64,000 nucleotides of DNA, taken from contig JADKFC010000016.1 of assembly GCA_016717655.1 (NCBI GenBank), positions 1 through 64,000 on the forward strand. Reading direction: 5' to 3'. This document shows, one piece after another, positions 21,901-31,249 of the stretch. The translations under genes and the position numbers were made by a program. Source of the stretch: Saprospiraceae bacterium (GTDB taxonomy: Bacteria; Bacteroidota; Bacteroidia; Chitinophagales; Saprospiraceae). Position 1 is the stretch's first letter; each line of letters starts with the position of its first letter. A model generated the notes under the pieces. It did no database searches and was not told where the DNA came from. It saw only the letters and a list, made by a program, of their open reading frames with translations.

Positions 21901-22877
21901 ACGTGCTTTCGAAGTCCACAATTGACTACAACTGTTTTCGCCGAGGTAGGATCACCTGTTTTTTGATAATGGATTTCTAAATTTTTACAATTCAGAGGGG
22001 GTTCCCATCTTACTTCAAATGAAGTATGGGTTATTCTTGAGACAAAAAAAGTTTCAATGGCATTACAAGGTTCAGGAATAAAATTAAGTGCCAAATATTT
22101 AAGAATGCCTTTGTCATTAATGGCTCCATCGCATACTGCCAATTTCCAAAGGCCCGATGGATTCGCGGGTAAATTTAAATTTGAAATGGCTTCATCCGGC
22201 TTAAAGGTATTAGTAAAAGGAGGACTACCTTCTGCAATAGCCAAACACCCATCATCAGAAAAAACTGTAGGCTGATCACACGAACTTGTAAACATTCCAT
22301 AGTTATCATCGACTGTGCCATGCCTTTCGGTCAATGCTATTCTGTTGCCTTGTGGGCTCTCTAACCAAATGACTAAGTCAGCCGGCCAGGGGTGGGTAGC
22401 AATAAGAGAGACGGACTGCAGCTTGTATGGATTGATAGCTGGTGGAAGAGCTACCTGAATATTAAAAACATCGGTTAAGCCATTATCACAGTTGTTGTCT
22501 CTCAATTCCAGATTAAGGCCACATGCAGATGGATTGGTAAGAGCAGTGATAAATGAAAATGGCCCCTCCCATTTGCTGGAATCGCCAGGAGCACACACAG
22601 CTCTGATCCAAAAGATATAAGCAGTCCCTGAATTTAAATCGGTAAGTGTTCTGAATTTTTGAATACCGATATCGGTCTTTTGGGTTTGGGTACGTCCTAT
22701 GCCCTTTAGACCATAAGCCAGCTCGTATCCCAACAAAGGATTATTGTTGTCGATCCAGGAGATTTTAATTGACTCCGTTGCAATTTCTGAAAACTTTAGG
22801 GAAAATGGCTCCTTACAGGCACCAAGAAGCGAGAGACTGTTAAAAAGTAGGAAACATATGCTCAAGAGCGTTTTCAT
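18909..22877 (-). CDS. Mosaic T9SS surface protein with P-domain, metal-binding motif and SprB repeats
   Basis: 1322 residues, intact frame. Order: signal peptide (1-20); fibronectin type III-like domain (about 22-112); a proprotein-convertase P-like domain (about 118-266, e.g. LVIWLESPQGNRIALTERHG); a second fibronectin-like domain; a MAM-like jelly roll (about 450-545, GRLRVEISLNNGASW); a MopE-type putative metal-binding motif (about 555-615, DKDLDGYGNAD ... GDCDDNNSFINP ... IDENCDGV); about seven to eight SprB-type repeats (about 640-1225, recurring GGxxPYxYxW and LxxGxYxxTITDxxGC); and a T9SS type A sorting domain (about 1240-1322, LGLNPNPTSNVLFIT). Likely exported to the cell surface as an adhesin or gliding-related protein. 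The precise role is not deducible. Confidence 0.85.
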   Translation of the reverse strand: MKTLLSICFLLFNSLSLLGACKEPFSLKFSEIATESIKISWIDNNNPLLGYELAYGLKGIGRTQTQKTDIGIQKFRTLTDLNSGTAYIFWIRAVCAPGDSSKWEGPFSFITALTNPSACGLNLELRDNNCDNGLTDVFNIQVALPPAINPYKLQSVSLIATHPWPADLVIWLESPQGNRIALTERHGTVDDNYGMFTSSCDQPTVFSDDGCLAIAEGSPPFTNTFKPDEAISNLNLPANPSGLWKLAVCDGAINDKGILKYLALNFIPEPCNAIETFFVSRITHTSFEVRWEPPLNCKNLEIHYQKTGDPTSAKTVVVNCGLRKHVIQGLDSNAPYEFFLISSCLASAVSAPSCTRSFQTSCAVVGVSEGFEDNEICTQNCGESCTVNGVFSNNPDADNTDWLLNEGETPTDFTGPSSGVNGGGKFLYLESNPSLCQPNMNAYLESKCLKSGPQPSACDLDFYFHMYGKDTGRLRVEISLNNGASWAEVFSISGDQGNQWNRLSQAIELPQDRLYLLRFNGQTATGSEGDIAIDLISLGNTTQVPENVFYEDKDLDGYGNADIFISRCSSQALFGYSLLSGDCDDNNSFINPAQVDLPCNQIDENCDGVLVLTDTSNPMMLNSQVVIDESCFGKGDGSISLSVSGGALPIKYNWLHGDTGNPITGLEAGFYKCKITDVNGCGLETSFIEVKSMSNFQAIVESVVKPSCQGKNDGIIKITHNGVFTPFSFQWSRGDTTQNLSNVGVGIYGVTIINGIGCKKELGPIEVKASSSLQPIATFLRSPLCYQDATGIIELNVVNGFPPYTFNWEDGFSGNRRSQLTAGLYVLTITDASSCSIEYVAEIPGPEVLELAVSNLEDVRCFGTKTGQIRIHVSGGTEPYTYAWNDNGSQVQFRPNLTAGNYGVTVYDDNGCTVSQDNIIVRQPPELLYSIDKVIPSGCLQKPDGAIQTSVAGGVAPYKYFWSSSNQNTGDVNQLIPGAYTMTAVDANNCKITTESILVTSGNIVYPIVFEKVKDNKCPSEESGLITARSIQSKLPLDFNWSNGTQRLVWFDSDSLKGLPGGIYRVTITDSDGCISVSPSVSINSIPGFTYSADIVKNLCNTDSSATITLQTGGASLPHKVEWQNGSLGFKISQLRNGSYNATVTDELGCHFVLPAIAVGSISDISIDIISIPASIGNKDGSLEIVPSGGQGNYTIQWSKPSFNGFKLQGLGGGDYQCTITDELGCQLEVSARVDEISGIGEDEEILGLNPNPTSNVLFITHKGIEAEGINIIDLDGKEFKLPLLKLSSDHLSIDVTSLSSGLYFLKLKAETKGWICKFIKI

Positions 22878-22974
22878 TTTGTAAAAATACTTCAGAAACT
22901 TGAGAGCGATGAGATAAAAGAGGGCAATTGTCTGGTTAAGATAAAAATCGATTGTGCATGACGTGATTCTGTTC

Positions 22975-23523
22975 TTAAAGCAACTCTTTTTCCAATTGCC
23001 TGATTCTCACTCTTATGGCTGGAGGAGCATTTTCTTTCCAAACAGGCAGCATTTCAAGGATTTCAGTCTTTAGCTCCGGATATTTCGAACAGATCCTGCC
23101 ACATACTGTTGCTGAAAATGCTCGAATGGCAACAGCAACATGGGGATTGGCCAGGTAATTGTAACAGATTTCGAAAATCTCACCTAAAAACGCATCAGGC
23201 AGTTCCATCGTCTGCCAAACCCTTACCACATTACGAGCAACAGCATCATGATGAGGCTGGTTTAAAGCAGTTATCAATTCAGAACAAAAAGGTTTTAACC
23301 GATCAGGATTAATGTCTCCTAAAATGCCAATTGACCAGGCTGCCCTCTGCGCCAGCAAAGGATCGGGTCCCTTGACTAAATCCACTAAAAAGACACAAAC
23401 GGATCGGTGGAGATTTGCTTCTTGTGCCAGGATGTCGCAAGAATTTTTACTGTAATTATTTAGCAGAAGATCTTTGATCTCATGCAAGGACGTAGGCTTC
23501 ATCGGGTTGCAATATTTTTCCAT
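22975..23523 (-). CDS. HEAT-repeat-like protein of unknown function
   Basis: A 182-residue soluble alpha-helical protein. The mid-part has HEAT-like helical pairs (LLAQRAAWSIGILGDINPD, HDAVARNVVRVWQTM, HVAVAIRAFSATVCGR). No catalytic motif and no signal peptide. The ATG at 23523 overlaps the PAP2 gene by 44 bp; the in-frame ATG at 23502 (MKPTSLHEIKD) would reduce this to 23 bp and looks more natural. Probably co-transcribed with the PAP2 gene. Function unknown. Confidence 0.7.
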   Translation of the reverse strand: MEKYCNPMKPTSLHEIKDLLLNNYSKNSCDILAQEANLHRSVCVFLVDLVKGPDPLLAQRAAWSIGILGDINPDRLKPFCSELITALNQPHHDAVARNVVRVWQTMELPDAFLGEIFEICYNYLANPHVAVAIRAFSATVCGRICSKYPELKTEILEMLPVWKENAPPAIRVRIRQLEKELL

Positions 23524-24066
23524 AATAATTCATAAATACCTTCGCCCAAAGCCAACCGATGGCAATACCTATAATTGATCCACAGGCCACATCCAGCGGA
23601 AAGTGGACCCCAACATAAATTTGAGAAATACCTATCACAAGGGCCCACAGAATGAGTGGGATTCTAATTTTTCTAAATACCCCACCCATCGTCAGTGATA
23701 AAAATACAGCAATGGCAAAATGATTGGTAGCATGGGAGGATGTAAAACTATAGCCACTGCCACATCTGATTCTGACAACCGGATGCTCAACAGCCGAATT
23801 GCGACAAGGGCGCTCTCTCTTTACTGTTTTTTTAATCAATTGGCTGCTTACCGAATCAGAGGTACCGAAGGTCAAAAAACAAAACAAAATCAACCAATAG
23901 GCATTTTTACCATAGTTGTAAATAAAAAAGCAATAATGTAGAGATAAAGTGGAAACCAAATCCACTCATTTCGCATCCACTTTAAAACTACATCAAAAAC
24001 AGGATTAGACCAAGCGGAATTGATCCAATGAAAAATTTGATAATCGGCATTTAGAATTAAATCCAT
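23480..24066 (-). CDS. PAP2 family membrane phosphatase, frameshifted
   Basis: Membrane-embedded lipid or isoprenoid phosphatase. From ATG 24066 the frame reads MDLILNADYQIFHWIN. It continues to a T6 run (plus-strand A6 at 23924-23929), where one missing T shifts it; the next frame then gives the rest. The three PAP2 motifs are present: KKTVKRERP, then SGYSFTSSHATNHF, and SQIYVGVHFPLDV. Several hydrophobic segments are visible, including LILFCFLTFG and IPLILWALVIGI. It could act on undecaprenyl pyrophosphate or phosphatidylglycerophosphate; the sequence does not decide. Confidence 0.85.
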
Positions 24067-24085
24067 GAATTAAGTTAGTGCCCAG

Positions 24086-24796
24086 TTATTTGTTACACTC
24101 TTTGGCATGGGTAAACACATGTCTGGAGAAATCTTCCCAATCCATATTTTTGGGATATGCTTTTTTCAATGCTTCACATTCTCCATAAAGAGCCGGATGT
24201 TTTTCTTTGTAGTGCTTTTTCTCTAGTTTAAAAGCTACATCATCCCCATTTTTAACATAATAAGATTTAGCGATGCCTCCTGCCACTGTGAAACCACCAA
24301 TGCCTACCGAAGCTGTTTCGCTGGCCTGTGGGTCAAAATAAACTTTGATTTTTTCAGCATAGCCGGGGTTGACCAATTGTAATAATAAGGATAGTTGCTT
24401 GTCTTTGATTTTGACTTCTGCATATTCAAAAAGGGCATAACCATCTTTGATATGAGCCATATTGACAGACTTATCATCATCCCATTTGGTGATGTCGTAT
24501 GATTTGTCCATACCTCCCGCAAACTTATCCCATTTGGTAGGAGCAATATACATGTGGTGCAGTTGCTGAGGTAAAAATTCGCGTTTTTTACCTGTTGAAT
24601 CTTTGATTACAATTTTTTCAATCAGTCCTTTTTTTCGGTCTATGTCGTCAATAAAACCAATTACCTCAGATCCATCGGTCAGGGTTAGGTAACTTTTTTC
24701 TTTTTTGGAAAAAGTAAAATTTCCATCTAAAAAATCCTGGGAAAAGGCAGCAGTGGACATAGCCAATCCCAAAATCAAAGCGGTCAATGTTTTCAT
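24086..24796 (-). CDS. Exported protein of unknown function
   Basis: A 236-residue protein with a clear signal peptide (MKTLTALILGLAMSTAAFSQ, cleavage probably after FSQ). I do not recognise a family. The N-terminal half has a beta-rich stretch with LTDGSEVIGFIDDIDRKKG, resembling small secreted Bacteroidota proteins that describe a tunable surface property. The rest is lysine-rich with a C-terminal EFSRHVFTHAKECNK-like end. No sorting domain and no lipobox, so probably periplasmic. Divergent from lysA across a 181-bp gap with promoter elements on both strands. Confidence 0.7.
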   Translation of the reverse strand: MKTLTALILGLAMSTAAFSQDFLDGNFTFSKKEKSYLTLTDGSEVIGFIDDIDRKKGLIEKIVIKDSTGKKREFLPQQLHHMYIAPTKWDKFAGGMDKSYDITKWDDDKSVNMAHIKDGYALFEYAEVKIKDKQLSLLLQLVNPGYAEKIKVYFDPQASETASVGIGGFTVAGGIAKSYYVKNGDDVAFKLEKKHYKEKHPALYGECEALKKAYPKNMDWEDFSRHVFTHAKECNK

Positions 24797-24832
24797 GTTG
24801 ATTAAATGTTATAGTTTTGGTTAATTATAGTG

Positions 24833-24840
24833 CAAAGTTA
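24833..24840 (-). promoter_or_regulatory. -7 promoter element for the unknown exported protein
   Basis: TAACTTTG on the minus strand matches TAnnTTTG exactly and lies 37 bp upstream of the gene starting at 24796. No good -33 element at the usual spacing. Confidence 0.5.
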
Positions 24841-24941
24841 CGATATTCCCAACTTATAAAAATGCCTAGTTCTAAAGCATATCCTACAAATATGAATAAA
24901 GTTATTTCGAAAAAAACCGTTTAAAATTCGGCAATAGGCCT

Positions 24942-24949
24942 TATATTTG
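24942..24949 (+). promoter_or_regulatory. -7 promoter element for lysA
   Basis: TATATTTG matches TAnnTTTG exactly and ends 28 bp before the lysA ATG at 24978. The -33 region is AT-rich but has no clear TTTG. Confidence 0.5.
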
Positions 24950-24977
24950 CATTTTAACAAAATAATATTATTGTATT

Positions 24978-26215
24978 ATGGAATTAGAGAATGGCAGATA
25001 CCTTCTTTCAGGCAGTGTAGATCCATTGGACTTGGTGGAAAAATATGGAGCACCTTTGTATGTATACGAAGCTGAAACCATAAAAGCCAAATATCAAAAA
25101 ATGGTGAATGCATTTAATGTACCTCGATTTAAGGTAAACTATGCTTGCAAGGCATTGACCAACGTCTCTATTCTTAAATACATTAAATCTTTGGGAGCAG
25201 GACTAGATACTGTTTCCATACAGGAAGTGCGGTTGGGACTCATTGCAGGTTTTGCACCCAAAGACATTATTTATACACCCAACTGTGTAGGAATTGAGGA
25301 GATTAAAGATGCTAGTAGACCTTGGAGTAAGGATAAATCTAGACAACTTGTCCATCCTCGAACAGTTTGGAACATTATACCATGACACTTATCCGGTTTG
25401 CATCCGGTTGAACCCACACATTATGGCGGGTGGTAATGATAAAATATCGGTTGGCCACATAGATTCTAAATTTGGTATTTCAATTCACCAGTTACCTCTG
25501 GTTCAACGCATTGTAAAGGCAACCGGATTGCAGGTGGAGGGTTTGCACATGCACACCGGCAGCGACATTCTTGATTCAGAAGTATTTTTGCTGGGTGCAG
25601 AAATCATGTTAACCGCAGCTACTTCATTTGAGAACCTTGACTACATTGACTTTGGCTCCGGTTTTAAAGTGCCCTACAAGGATGATGGTATACAGACCGA
25701 TATTGATGATTTGGGCGAAAAAATTTCGGAACGAATTAATGCATTTAGCCAGGACTATGGAAAGGAAGTAATGTTAATGTTTGAACCCGGCAAATACCTG
25801 GTCAGCGAAGCAGGTTACTTTCTGGTAAAAGTAAATGTTGTAAAACAAACCACCAGTACTGTTTTTTGCCGGTGTTGATTCCGGTTTAAATCATCTGATC
25901 AGACCTATGTTTTATAATGCCTACCACAAAATTGTGAATTTATCAAAAACCAGTGGCAGAGAACGGATTTACAATGTTGTTGGATATATTTGTGAAACTG
26001 ACACTTTCGGTTCAGAAAGAAGACTCTATGAAGTTAACGAAGGAGACATTCTGGCCTTTTACAACGCAGGTGCGTATTGTTATGCCATGGCTTCCAATTA
26101 TAACTCAAGATACCGACCTGCTGAAGTTATGTTGGTTGAGGGCAAAGACCATCTTATCCGAAAAAGAGAAACCTTAGATGATTTATTAAGAAATCAAATT
26201 GACATCAATTTTTAA
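24978..26215 (+). CDS. lysA: Diaminopimelate decarboxylase, two frameshifts
   Basis: PLP enzyme for the last step of lysine synthesis. Three pieces in different frames form one gene. The first has the PLP lysine in NYACKALTN. The second has GLHMHTGSDILDSE, the glycine loop DFGSGFKVPY and MFEPGKYLVSEAG. The third has GVDSGLNHLIRPMFYNAYH and ETDTFGSERRLYEVNEGD, with the active-site Cys/Glu-type CETD. Breaks are at A3 25305-25307 (one extra A, restoring EEIKMLVDLGVRIN) and T6 25862-25867 (one extra T, restoring TVFAGVDSG). Both are homopolymer insertions. About 412 codons, normal for the family. An essential gene is unlikely to be truly broken twice. Confidence 0.93.
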
Positions 26216-26226
26216 TTTTCGCTACC

Positions 26227-26820
26227 ATGCAAAAATACTTTCTACCCTACATTGCCATTTTGATGATTATGGTATTTTTTGCTTCTTGCGCAGACAAGGA
26301 ACCAAAATCAAATACCAAAGTGGCTTTTATTAAAAAAGACATCGTCCATTTAGAAGATGGAAGTGAAATTAAATTGGGTGACAGCTTGCTTAAGGTTTAT
26401 TACCTGATCCGACATGCAGAAAAAGATACTCAAAAAACAGACCCAATTCTTAGCGAAGCCGGAATTAAAAGGGCAGAGAGGCTAACAGAAATCATGCGAC
26501 AGAGCTGGCTCGATGCTGTATATACAACGTTGACTTCAAGAACCATGTTGACAGTTGACAGTATAACACAATACAAGGGACTATCCAACAACATTTACAC
26601 CAACGACAATATGAAAGAAACCTTTACTGGGGTTATGAATTCACCATCTGTCAATAGAGTACTGATTGTAGGTCATTCCAACACCATCCCACCACTGGCC
26701 AACTTTTTGTATGGAAAAACCCATTTTCAAAAAACCATTGACGATAAAACTTATGACAACTTCATCATAGTTGTGCAACAAAGAGACAGCACCAAAAAAG
26801 TATATGAACTAAAATACTAA
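26227..26820 (+). CDS. Histidine phosphatase superfamily lipoprotein
   Basis: A 197-residue exported protein with a lipobox (MVFFASCAD, cysteine near residue 21). The catalytic histidine is in YLIRHAEKDT (RHG-type motif) and the second histidine is in LIVGHSNTIPP. The arrangement resembles SixA/phosphoglycerate-mutase-like branch members found as envelope lipoproteins. The substrate is unknown. It follows lysA by 11 bp, and its stop overlaps that of the gamma-glutamyltransferase on the other strand by 4 bp. Confidence 0.88.
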   Translation: MQKYFLPYIAILMIMVFFASCADKEPKSNTKVAFIKKDIVHLEDGSEIKLGDSLLKVYYLIRHAEKDTQKTDPILSEAGIKRAERLTEIMRQSWLDAVYTTLTSRTMLTVDSITQYKGLSNNIYTNDNMKETFTGVMNSPSVNRVLIVGHSNTIPPLANFLYGKTHFQKTIDDKTYDNFIIVVQQRDSTKKVYELKY

Positions 26821-28508
26821 TATCCCGCTGCATGGTCATCTCCCCTTGGATCAGCACCTCCATGCAGTTTTCCATCAGGTGTAACATAGATAGCTTCTAC
26901 TCTACCGTACGGCTGTCTGAATTTAAAACCATGACCCTTTGTTTTGAGTTGAGCAATTACCGTATCAGAAAGTCCTCCTTTTTCTACCTGGATTGAGTCT
27001 GGCAGCCACTGATGGTGAAATCTGGGTCGGGCTACAGCATCTGCAGGATCCATTTGAAAATCCAGGATGTTGACAATGGTTTGAAAAACACTTGTAATAA
27101 TGGTAGATCCACCCGGGGTACCTACTACCAATCTTAATTTGCCGTCCTTTTCTACAATGGTAGGTGTCATAGATGAGAGCATTCTTTTACCAGGTTCTAT
27201 TTTATTGGCCTCAGCTCCGATCAACCCATAAAGGTTTGCCACCCCAGGTTTAACAGAAAAATCATCCATTTCATTGTTCAATATAAAGCCAGCACCTCTA
27301 ACCACCACAGAAGAACCATAACCGCCATTTAGGGTAGTGGTTACTGCTACAGCATTGCCATCTTTATCTACAATGCTTAAATGGGTGGTTTGATCTGATT
27401 CTTTGGGTTGTCCGGCTTCCATTTCAGTTGACCTACCCGCATGCTCTTGATCAAAATTTTTCATCCTGGTTGCTATATAAGTCGAATCAGTTAGACCCTT
27501 AACAGGAACACGATAATAATCACTGTCACCCAAGTGACGAGATCTATCCGCATACACTCTTCTTTCTGCTTCTGCCATTAAGTGAATAGTAGCAACACTC
27601 TGGAAGCCCATGTTTCTGATATCAAATGGCTCAACCGACTCCAATAATTGTATCAAGGCTACCCCACCACTTGATGGTGGAGGCATTAGATGCACTTTAT
27701 ACCCTCTGTAGGTCGTAGAAAGGGGCGTCCTCCATTTTGCCTGGTAGTTGGCCAGATCATCACCACTAATGATGCCACCGCCGTTTTTCATTTCCTCAAC
27801 AATGTACTTTGCAGTTTCTCCCTTATAAAAACCATCTTTCCCATGGTCTCTAATTCGTTCAAGGGTTTTGGCTAAATCAGCTTGAATCAACAAGTCTCCT
27901 TCCTTCCACACTTTATCTGTAAAGACAGTTGACTCTTTGTTCACCATAAGAAACAAATCGCGATTATCATTCAAGCCCTCTGCTTCCTTTGCTGTCAGTA
28001 CCACACCTTTTTGCTAAAGAATTTGCTGGTTCCACCAGCGTTTTCCAATCCTTTAACTGGCTATATTTTGAAAAGCTTCGTACAGACCAGCCACGGTGCC
28101 CGGAATACCGCAGGCCAGATGACCATATAGACTTCGTTCTGTAACCGCATTTCCTTTCTCATCGAGGTACATATCTTTAGAAGATAAGGCGGGAGCCGAT
28201 TCACGATAATCGAGGGCTGCTACCTGTCCCTGGGCACTTCTGTAAAGCATAAAGCCACCACCTCCCAGGTTTCCGGCTACCGGGAAACAAACTGCCAAAG
28301 CAAATTGAACCGCAATTGAAGCATCTACCGCATTACCTCCGGATTTCAATATTTGGACACCAATTTCGGTTGCCAATGGGTGGGCAGTAACTACCATTCC
28401 ATTTTCCTCAACAGCCGATTTAACAGGAGCGTGATTTGCTGGCTCAGGTGTTTGTTTACATGTGAGGAGAAGCGAAATAACGAAACATAAAAACAGTATT
28501 CTGCCCAT
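26817..28508 (-). CDS. ggt: Gamma-glutamyltransferase lipoprotein, two frameshifts
   Basis: Hydrolyses or transfers the gamma-glutamyl group of glutathione and similar compounds outside the cytoplasm. The N-terminus has a lipoprotein signal (FVISLLLTCKQ). The large subunit carries AGNLGGGGFMLYR and LDYRESAPA. The small subunit begins at the autocatalytic threonine in QTTHLSIVDKDGNAVAVT, and the oxyanion motif GTPGGSTI follows. Two breaks lie close together: T4 at plus 28066-28069 (a missing base) and T5 at plus 28008-28012 (an indel). Between them a third frame reads YSQLKDWKTLVEPANSLAK, the expected family sequence. Full-length once repaired. Confidence 0.92.
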
Positions 28509-28573
28509 TGCTCTTTTGTTTCAAATATAAGCAAAGACTAAAAACCAAGTTAGCTTAAATTAAAAAACGGGCT

Positions 28574-29385
28574 TTAAATATCTCTTTTCATAAACAACCA
28601 CCACGAAAGGGACATAAAAATGGCTATAAAGAAGATGGAACCACCCAAGGCCTCTGTGTGTGAGAGCAAAATTTTGAATCCCCATTCCTTTTCAATCCAA
28701 ACATCGGGAAGTTTAAAAAAGGGATTGGGCATTAAATCTTCGATCACATTCATGGGATAAAAAAGCGACGACCTGTTTCTAAAATAATTTAGGTGGATGG
28801 CCCTGATGATGGGCTCAAGAAACATAATATAAGAAAAATAAGTCAGGATGGCAAGGGTGCCTTTGCGGATCCAGATAGCAATAAAAAAGGCAAAGCTGAG
28901 ATATCCAAGACACATCACAAAAACCGAATAATGGCATTGTTGTTGTCCCAAATTATTTCAAAATCATAACCCTCTGTGTGGGTAACTCCCAAGACAATGG
29001 ATGAAACTACATACATTGCTGTGGCAACAAGGGCCATAAAAATCAACACACTCAATTTAGAAAACCAATACTCTTTGCGCGTCATCCCATTGATAATGGC
29101 TTGCCTCTGGGTACGGTTTGAAACTTCAGAAGTAACCATGTACACCATCATAAATCCAAGGCAAAAACTCACAAGCCAGTTGCCTGCATAACCCTGGTAG
29201 TCCCAAACGGTAGGGAACTCATAAAACACAATGCTGCTGGGCAAGGGTGGTGGCACATTGTTAAATACTTTTTTTCCTGTCAGTATAATAAAGGGAAATA
29301 AGCCGACAAAAAGTGCGCTGAGCACGATGACCACGCTATTCTTTCTGAACTTCAGCCATTCAAGGGTAATCAATTCCTTCATCAT
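28574..29385 (-). CDS. ABC-2 type transporter permease, frameshifted
   Basis: Integral membrane subunit of an export ABC system. The first piece has membrane segments near residues 20-37 (SVVIVLSALFVGLFPFIIL), 66-85 and 110-130. A break in the plus-strand A5 run at 28919-28923 (one missing base) ends it early. Adding the base joins it to FVMCLGYLSFAFFIAIWIRKG and the final segment GSIFFIAIFMSLSWWLF. The motif SNRTQRQAIINGMTRKEYW is typical of ABC-2 permeases. It overlaps the ATPase gene by 4 bp (TGATG) and is co-expressed with it. Substrate unknown. Confidence 0.85.
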
Positions 29386-30284
29386 TTTACAGAATTTTGT
29401 TTGCGAGTTATTTCAAGAAATTCTTCTTCTAGTCTTTGTTTCCTAAGTACCAGGTGGTTGACAAAAATATTTTTCTCCGCCAGCAATCGATTTATTTTAG
29501 AGGCTGAAACAGAGGCATCCACGGTACATTCAAGAAATTTGGGTCTGGCAGCACTGATGGTCACCCCCTCCATATCATTCAAGGCCTGGGTCAGAGCGAT
29601 CAAATCATCGCTGCCAATCTCGCCCAGTAATTTGTCATTGAGCATGGCACCTACCGGGCCGGAGGCAAGTAAAACTCCATTTTTCATGATACCTACATGG
29701 GAACAAATTTTTTCAACCTCATCCAGGATGTGGCTGGCCATGATTACTGTTTTACCGGTATCGGCAATTCTTTTTAAGATCTGCCTCACTTCTGCAATTC
29801 CCTGCGGATCCAAACCATTGGTAGGCTCATCAAAAATCAAAACATCAGGGTTTCCGATTTGGGTAGCCGCAATGGCCAATCGCTGTTTCATCCCCAATGA
29901 ATAGGATGAAAATTTGCTATCCTTCCTGTGGTGCAAATCCACCAATTTCAACAAGTCATCGTAGTTCGTATCCTCTACACCTTTGATTAGAGACACGATT
30001 TTCAGATTATCAATGGCATTGAGATAAGGATAAAAATTGGGTGTTTCTAAAATAGCCCCAATTCGGGTTCTGTGCTTTTCGCCGTATTGATTCTCAAACC
30101 AGGTGAAGTTACCGGCATCGAATTGTAAGATGCCCAGAATAATGCCCAGGGTCGTAGTTTTGCCGCTACCATTGGGCCCCAAAAGCCCAAAGACCATGCC
30201 CTGGTGGATGCTAAGGTTTAGATCATTGACAGCCTTTATCTTGCCATAACTCTTGTGCAAGTGACTCGTTTGAAGAACTTCCAT
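29382..30284 (-). CDS. ABC transporter ATP-binding protein
   Basis: A 300-residue cytoplasmic ATPase of an ABC-2 exporter. Walker A is GLLGPNGSGKTTTLG, the signature is SYSLGMKQRLAIA, Walker B is LIFDEPTNGLDP, and the switch histidine is in MASHILDEVEK. The C-terminal 80 residues resemble the extra domain of BcrA/CcmA-type ATPases. First of the two-gene unit with the permease. Not assigned to gliding GldA, because no gldF/G neighbours are present. Confidence 0.93.
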   Translation of the reverse strand: MEVLQTSHLHKSYGKIKAVNDLNLSIHQGMVFGLLGPNGSGKTTTLGIILGILQFDAGNFTWFENQYGEKHRTRIGAILETPNFYPYLNAIDNLKIVSLIKGVEDTNYDDLLKLVDLHHRKDSKFSSYSLGMKQRLAIAATQIGNPDVLIFDEPTNGLDPQGIAEVRQILKRIADTGKTVIMASHILDEVEKICSHVGIMKNGVLLASGPVGAMLNDKLLGEIGSDDLIALTQALNDMEGVTISAARPKFLECTVDASVSASKINRLLAEKNIFVNHLVLRKQRLEEEFLEITRKQNSVK

Positions 30285-30418
30285 GGTTATAAGTAGTTTA
30301 TGAAAAATGAGATCTAAAACGATTAAAATCGCTTCGATAAGATAAAATTAACAAATAGAAAGAGGCAGCAAACAAATTATCGATGATTCAGGCAAAAAAC
30401 AAGATGGAAATGATGTTT

Positions 30419-31249
30419 TTAGCCTTCAACAAATAAAGGCTGGGTAATATTGGCAGTGATGCCAATAGAGGGAAGTTGCTGGAACATGAGGTCCACCCCT
30501 TTTCTCCCCTGCTCTCCCAAATCTACTGACAAGGAGTTGACATACAAAGCAATATGTGCATTTACAACCACTTCTTCCATCTCTTGCGCATGCTGCTGGA
30601 CAAAAGATTTACTTTCGTTCGGGTTTTTAAAAGCATATGTTACACTTTCCGCAATGAGGCGATTGACCTCTTTTTTAACTTCTTCCGGCAAATTTCTTTT
30701 AATGACTATTCCCCCTAGAGGAATAGGGGTTTGGGTTTGCTCTTCCCAATACTGTCCCAAATCTTTGATAAGGTGGAGGCCCTTGTTCATGTAAGTAAAG
30801 CGACTTTCATGAATGATGAGACCTGCATCAAATTTTTTTAAGGCCACGGCAGATTCTATGTCAGAAAATAAGGTTTCTGTCTTTTGGATAAGAAAAGGAT
30901 AGGCTTTGGTGAGCAAAAAATTGGCAGTGGTGTGGATGCCTGGAATGGCTATTCTACTGTGTTCATCTAACTTTACCAGGGGGTCATGGCTCACCAACAA
31001 TGGCCCACAGTTATGGCCGAGCGCTCCCCCACTTCTCAACATTTGATAGTTGTCAGACATTTGGGTAAATGCAAAATAACTCAACTTGGTTACATCAAAC
31101 CTACCCTCAAGAGCAGCGCGATTGAGTTGCTCTACATCCAACATGTGAAACTCAAATTGCAGATCACCAAGTTTCAATCTATGATTGAAAATAGCATCAA
31201 AAATAAATGTGTCGTTCGGACAAGGTGATATTCCTATTGTAAGTTTCAT
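30419..31249 (-). CDS. mqnD: 1,4-dihydroxy-6-naphthoate synthase (futalosine pathway)
   Basis: Converts cyclic dehypoxanthine futalosine to 1,4-dihydroxy-6-naphthoate, a late step of menaquinone synthesis. The MqnD signature is near the N-terminus (IGISPCPNDTFIFDAI), and the periplasmic-binding-protein-like fold includes TKLSYFAFTQM and GHNCGPLLV. About 276 residues, normal. ATG 31249 overlaps the stop of the DUF4350 gene (TGATG), and a GTG one codon upstream is possible. The presence of mqnD implies that the organism makes menaquinone by the futalosine route rather than the Men route. Confidence 0.93.
   Translation of the reverse strand: MKLTIGISPCPNDTFIFDAIFNHRLKLGDLQFEFHMLDVEQLNRAALEGRFDVTKLSYFAFTQMSDNYQMLRSGGALGHNCGPLLVSHDPLVKLDEHSRIAIPGIHTTANFLLTKAYPFLIQKTETLFSDIESAVALKKFDAGLIIHESRFTYMNKGLHLIKDLGQYWEEQTQTPIPLGGIVIKRNLPEEVKKEVNRLIAESVTYAFKNPNESKSFVQQHAQEMEEVVVNAHIALYVNSLSVDLGEQGRKGVDLMFQQLPSIGITANITQPLFVEG

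Noticed and set aside
29382..30284. Gliding motility ATPase GldA
   Set aside because: No gldF or gldG neighbours; the partner is a single ABC-2 permease.
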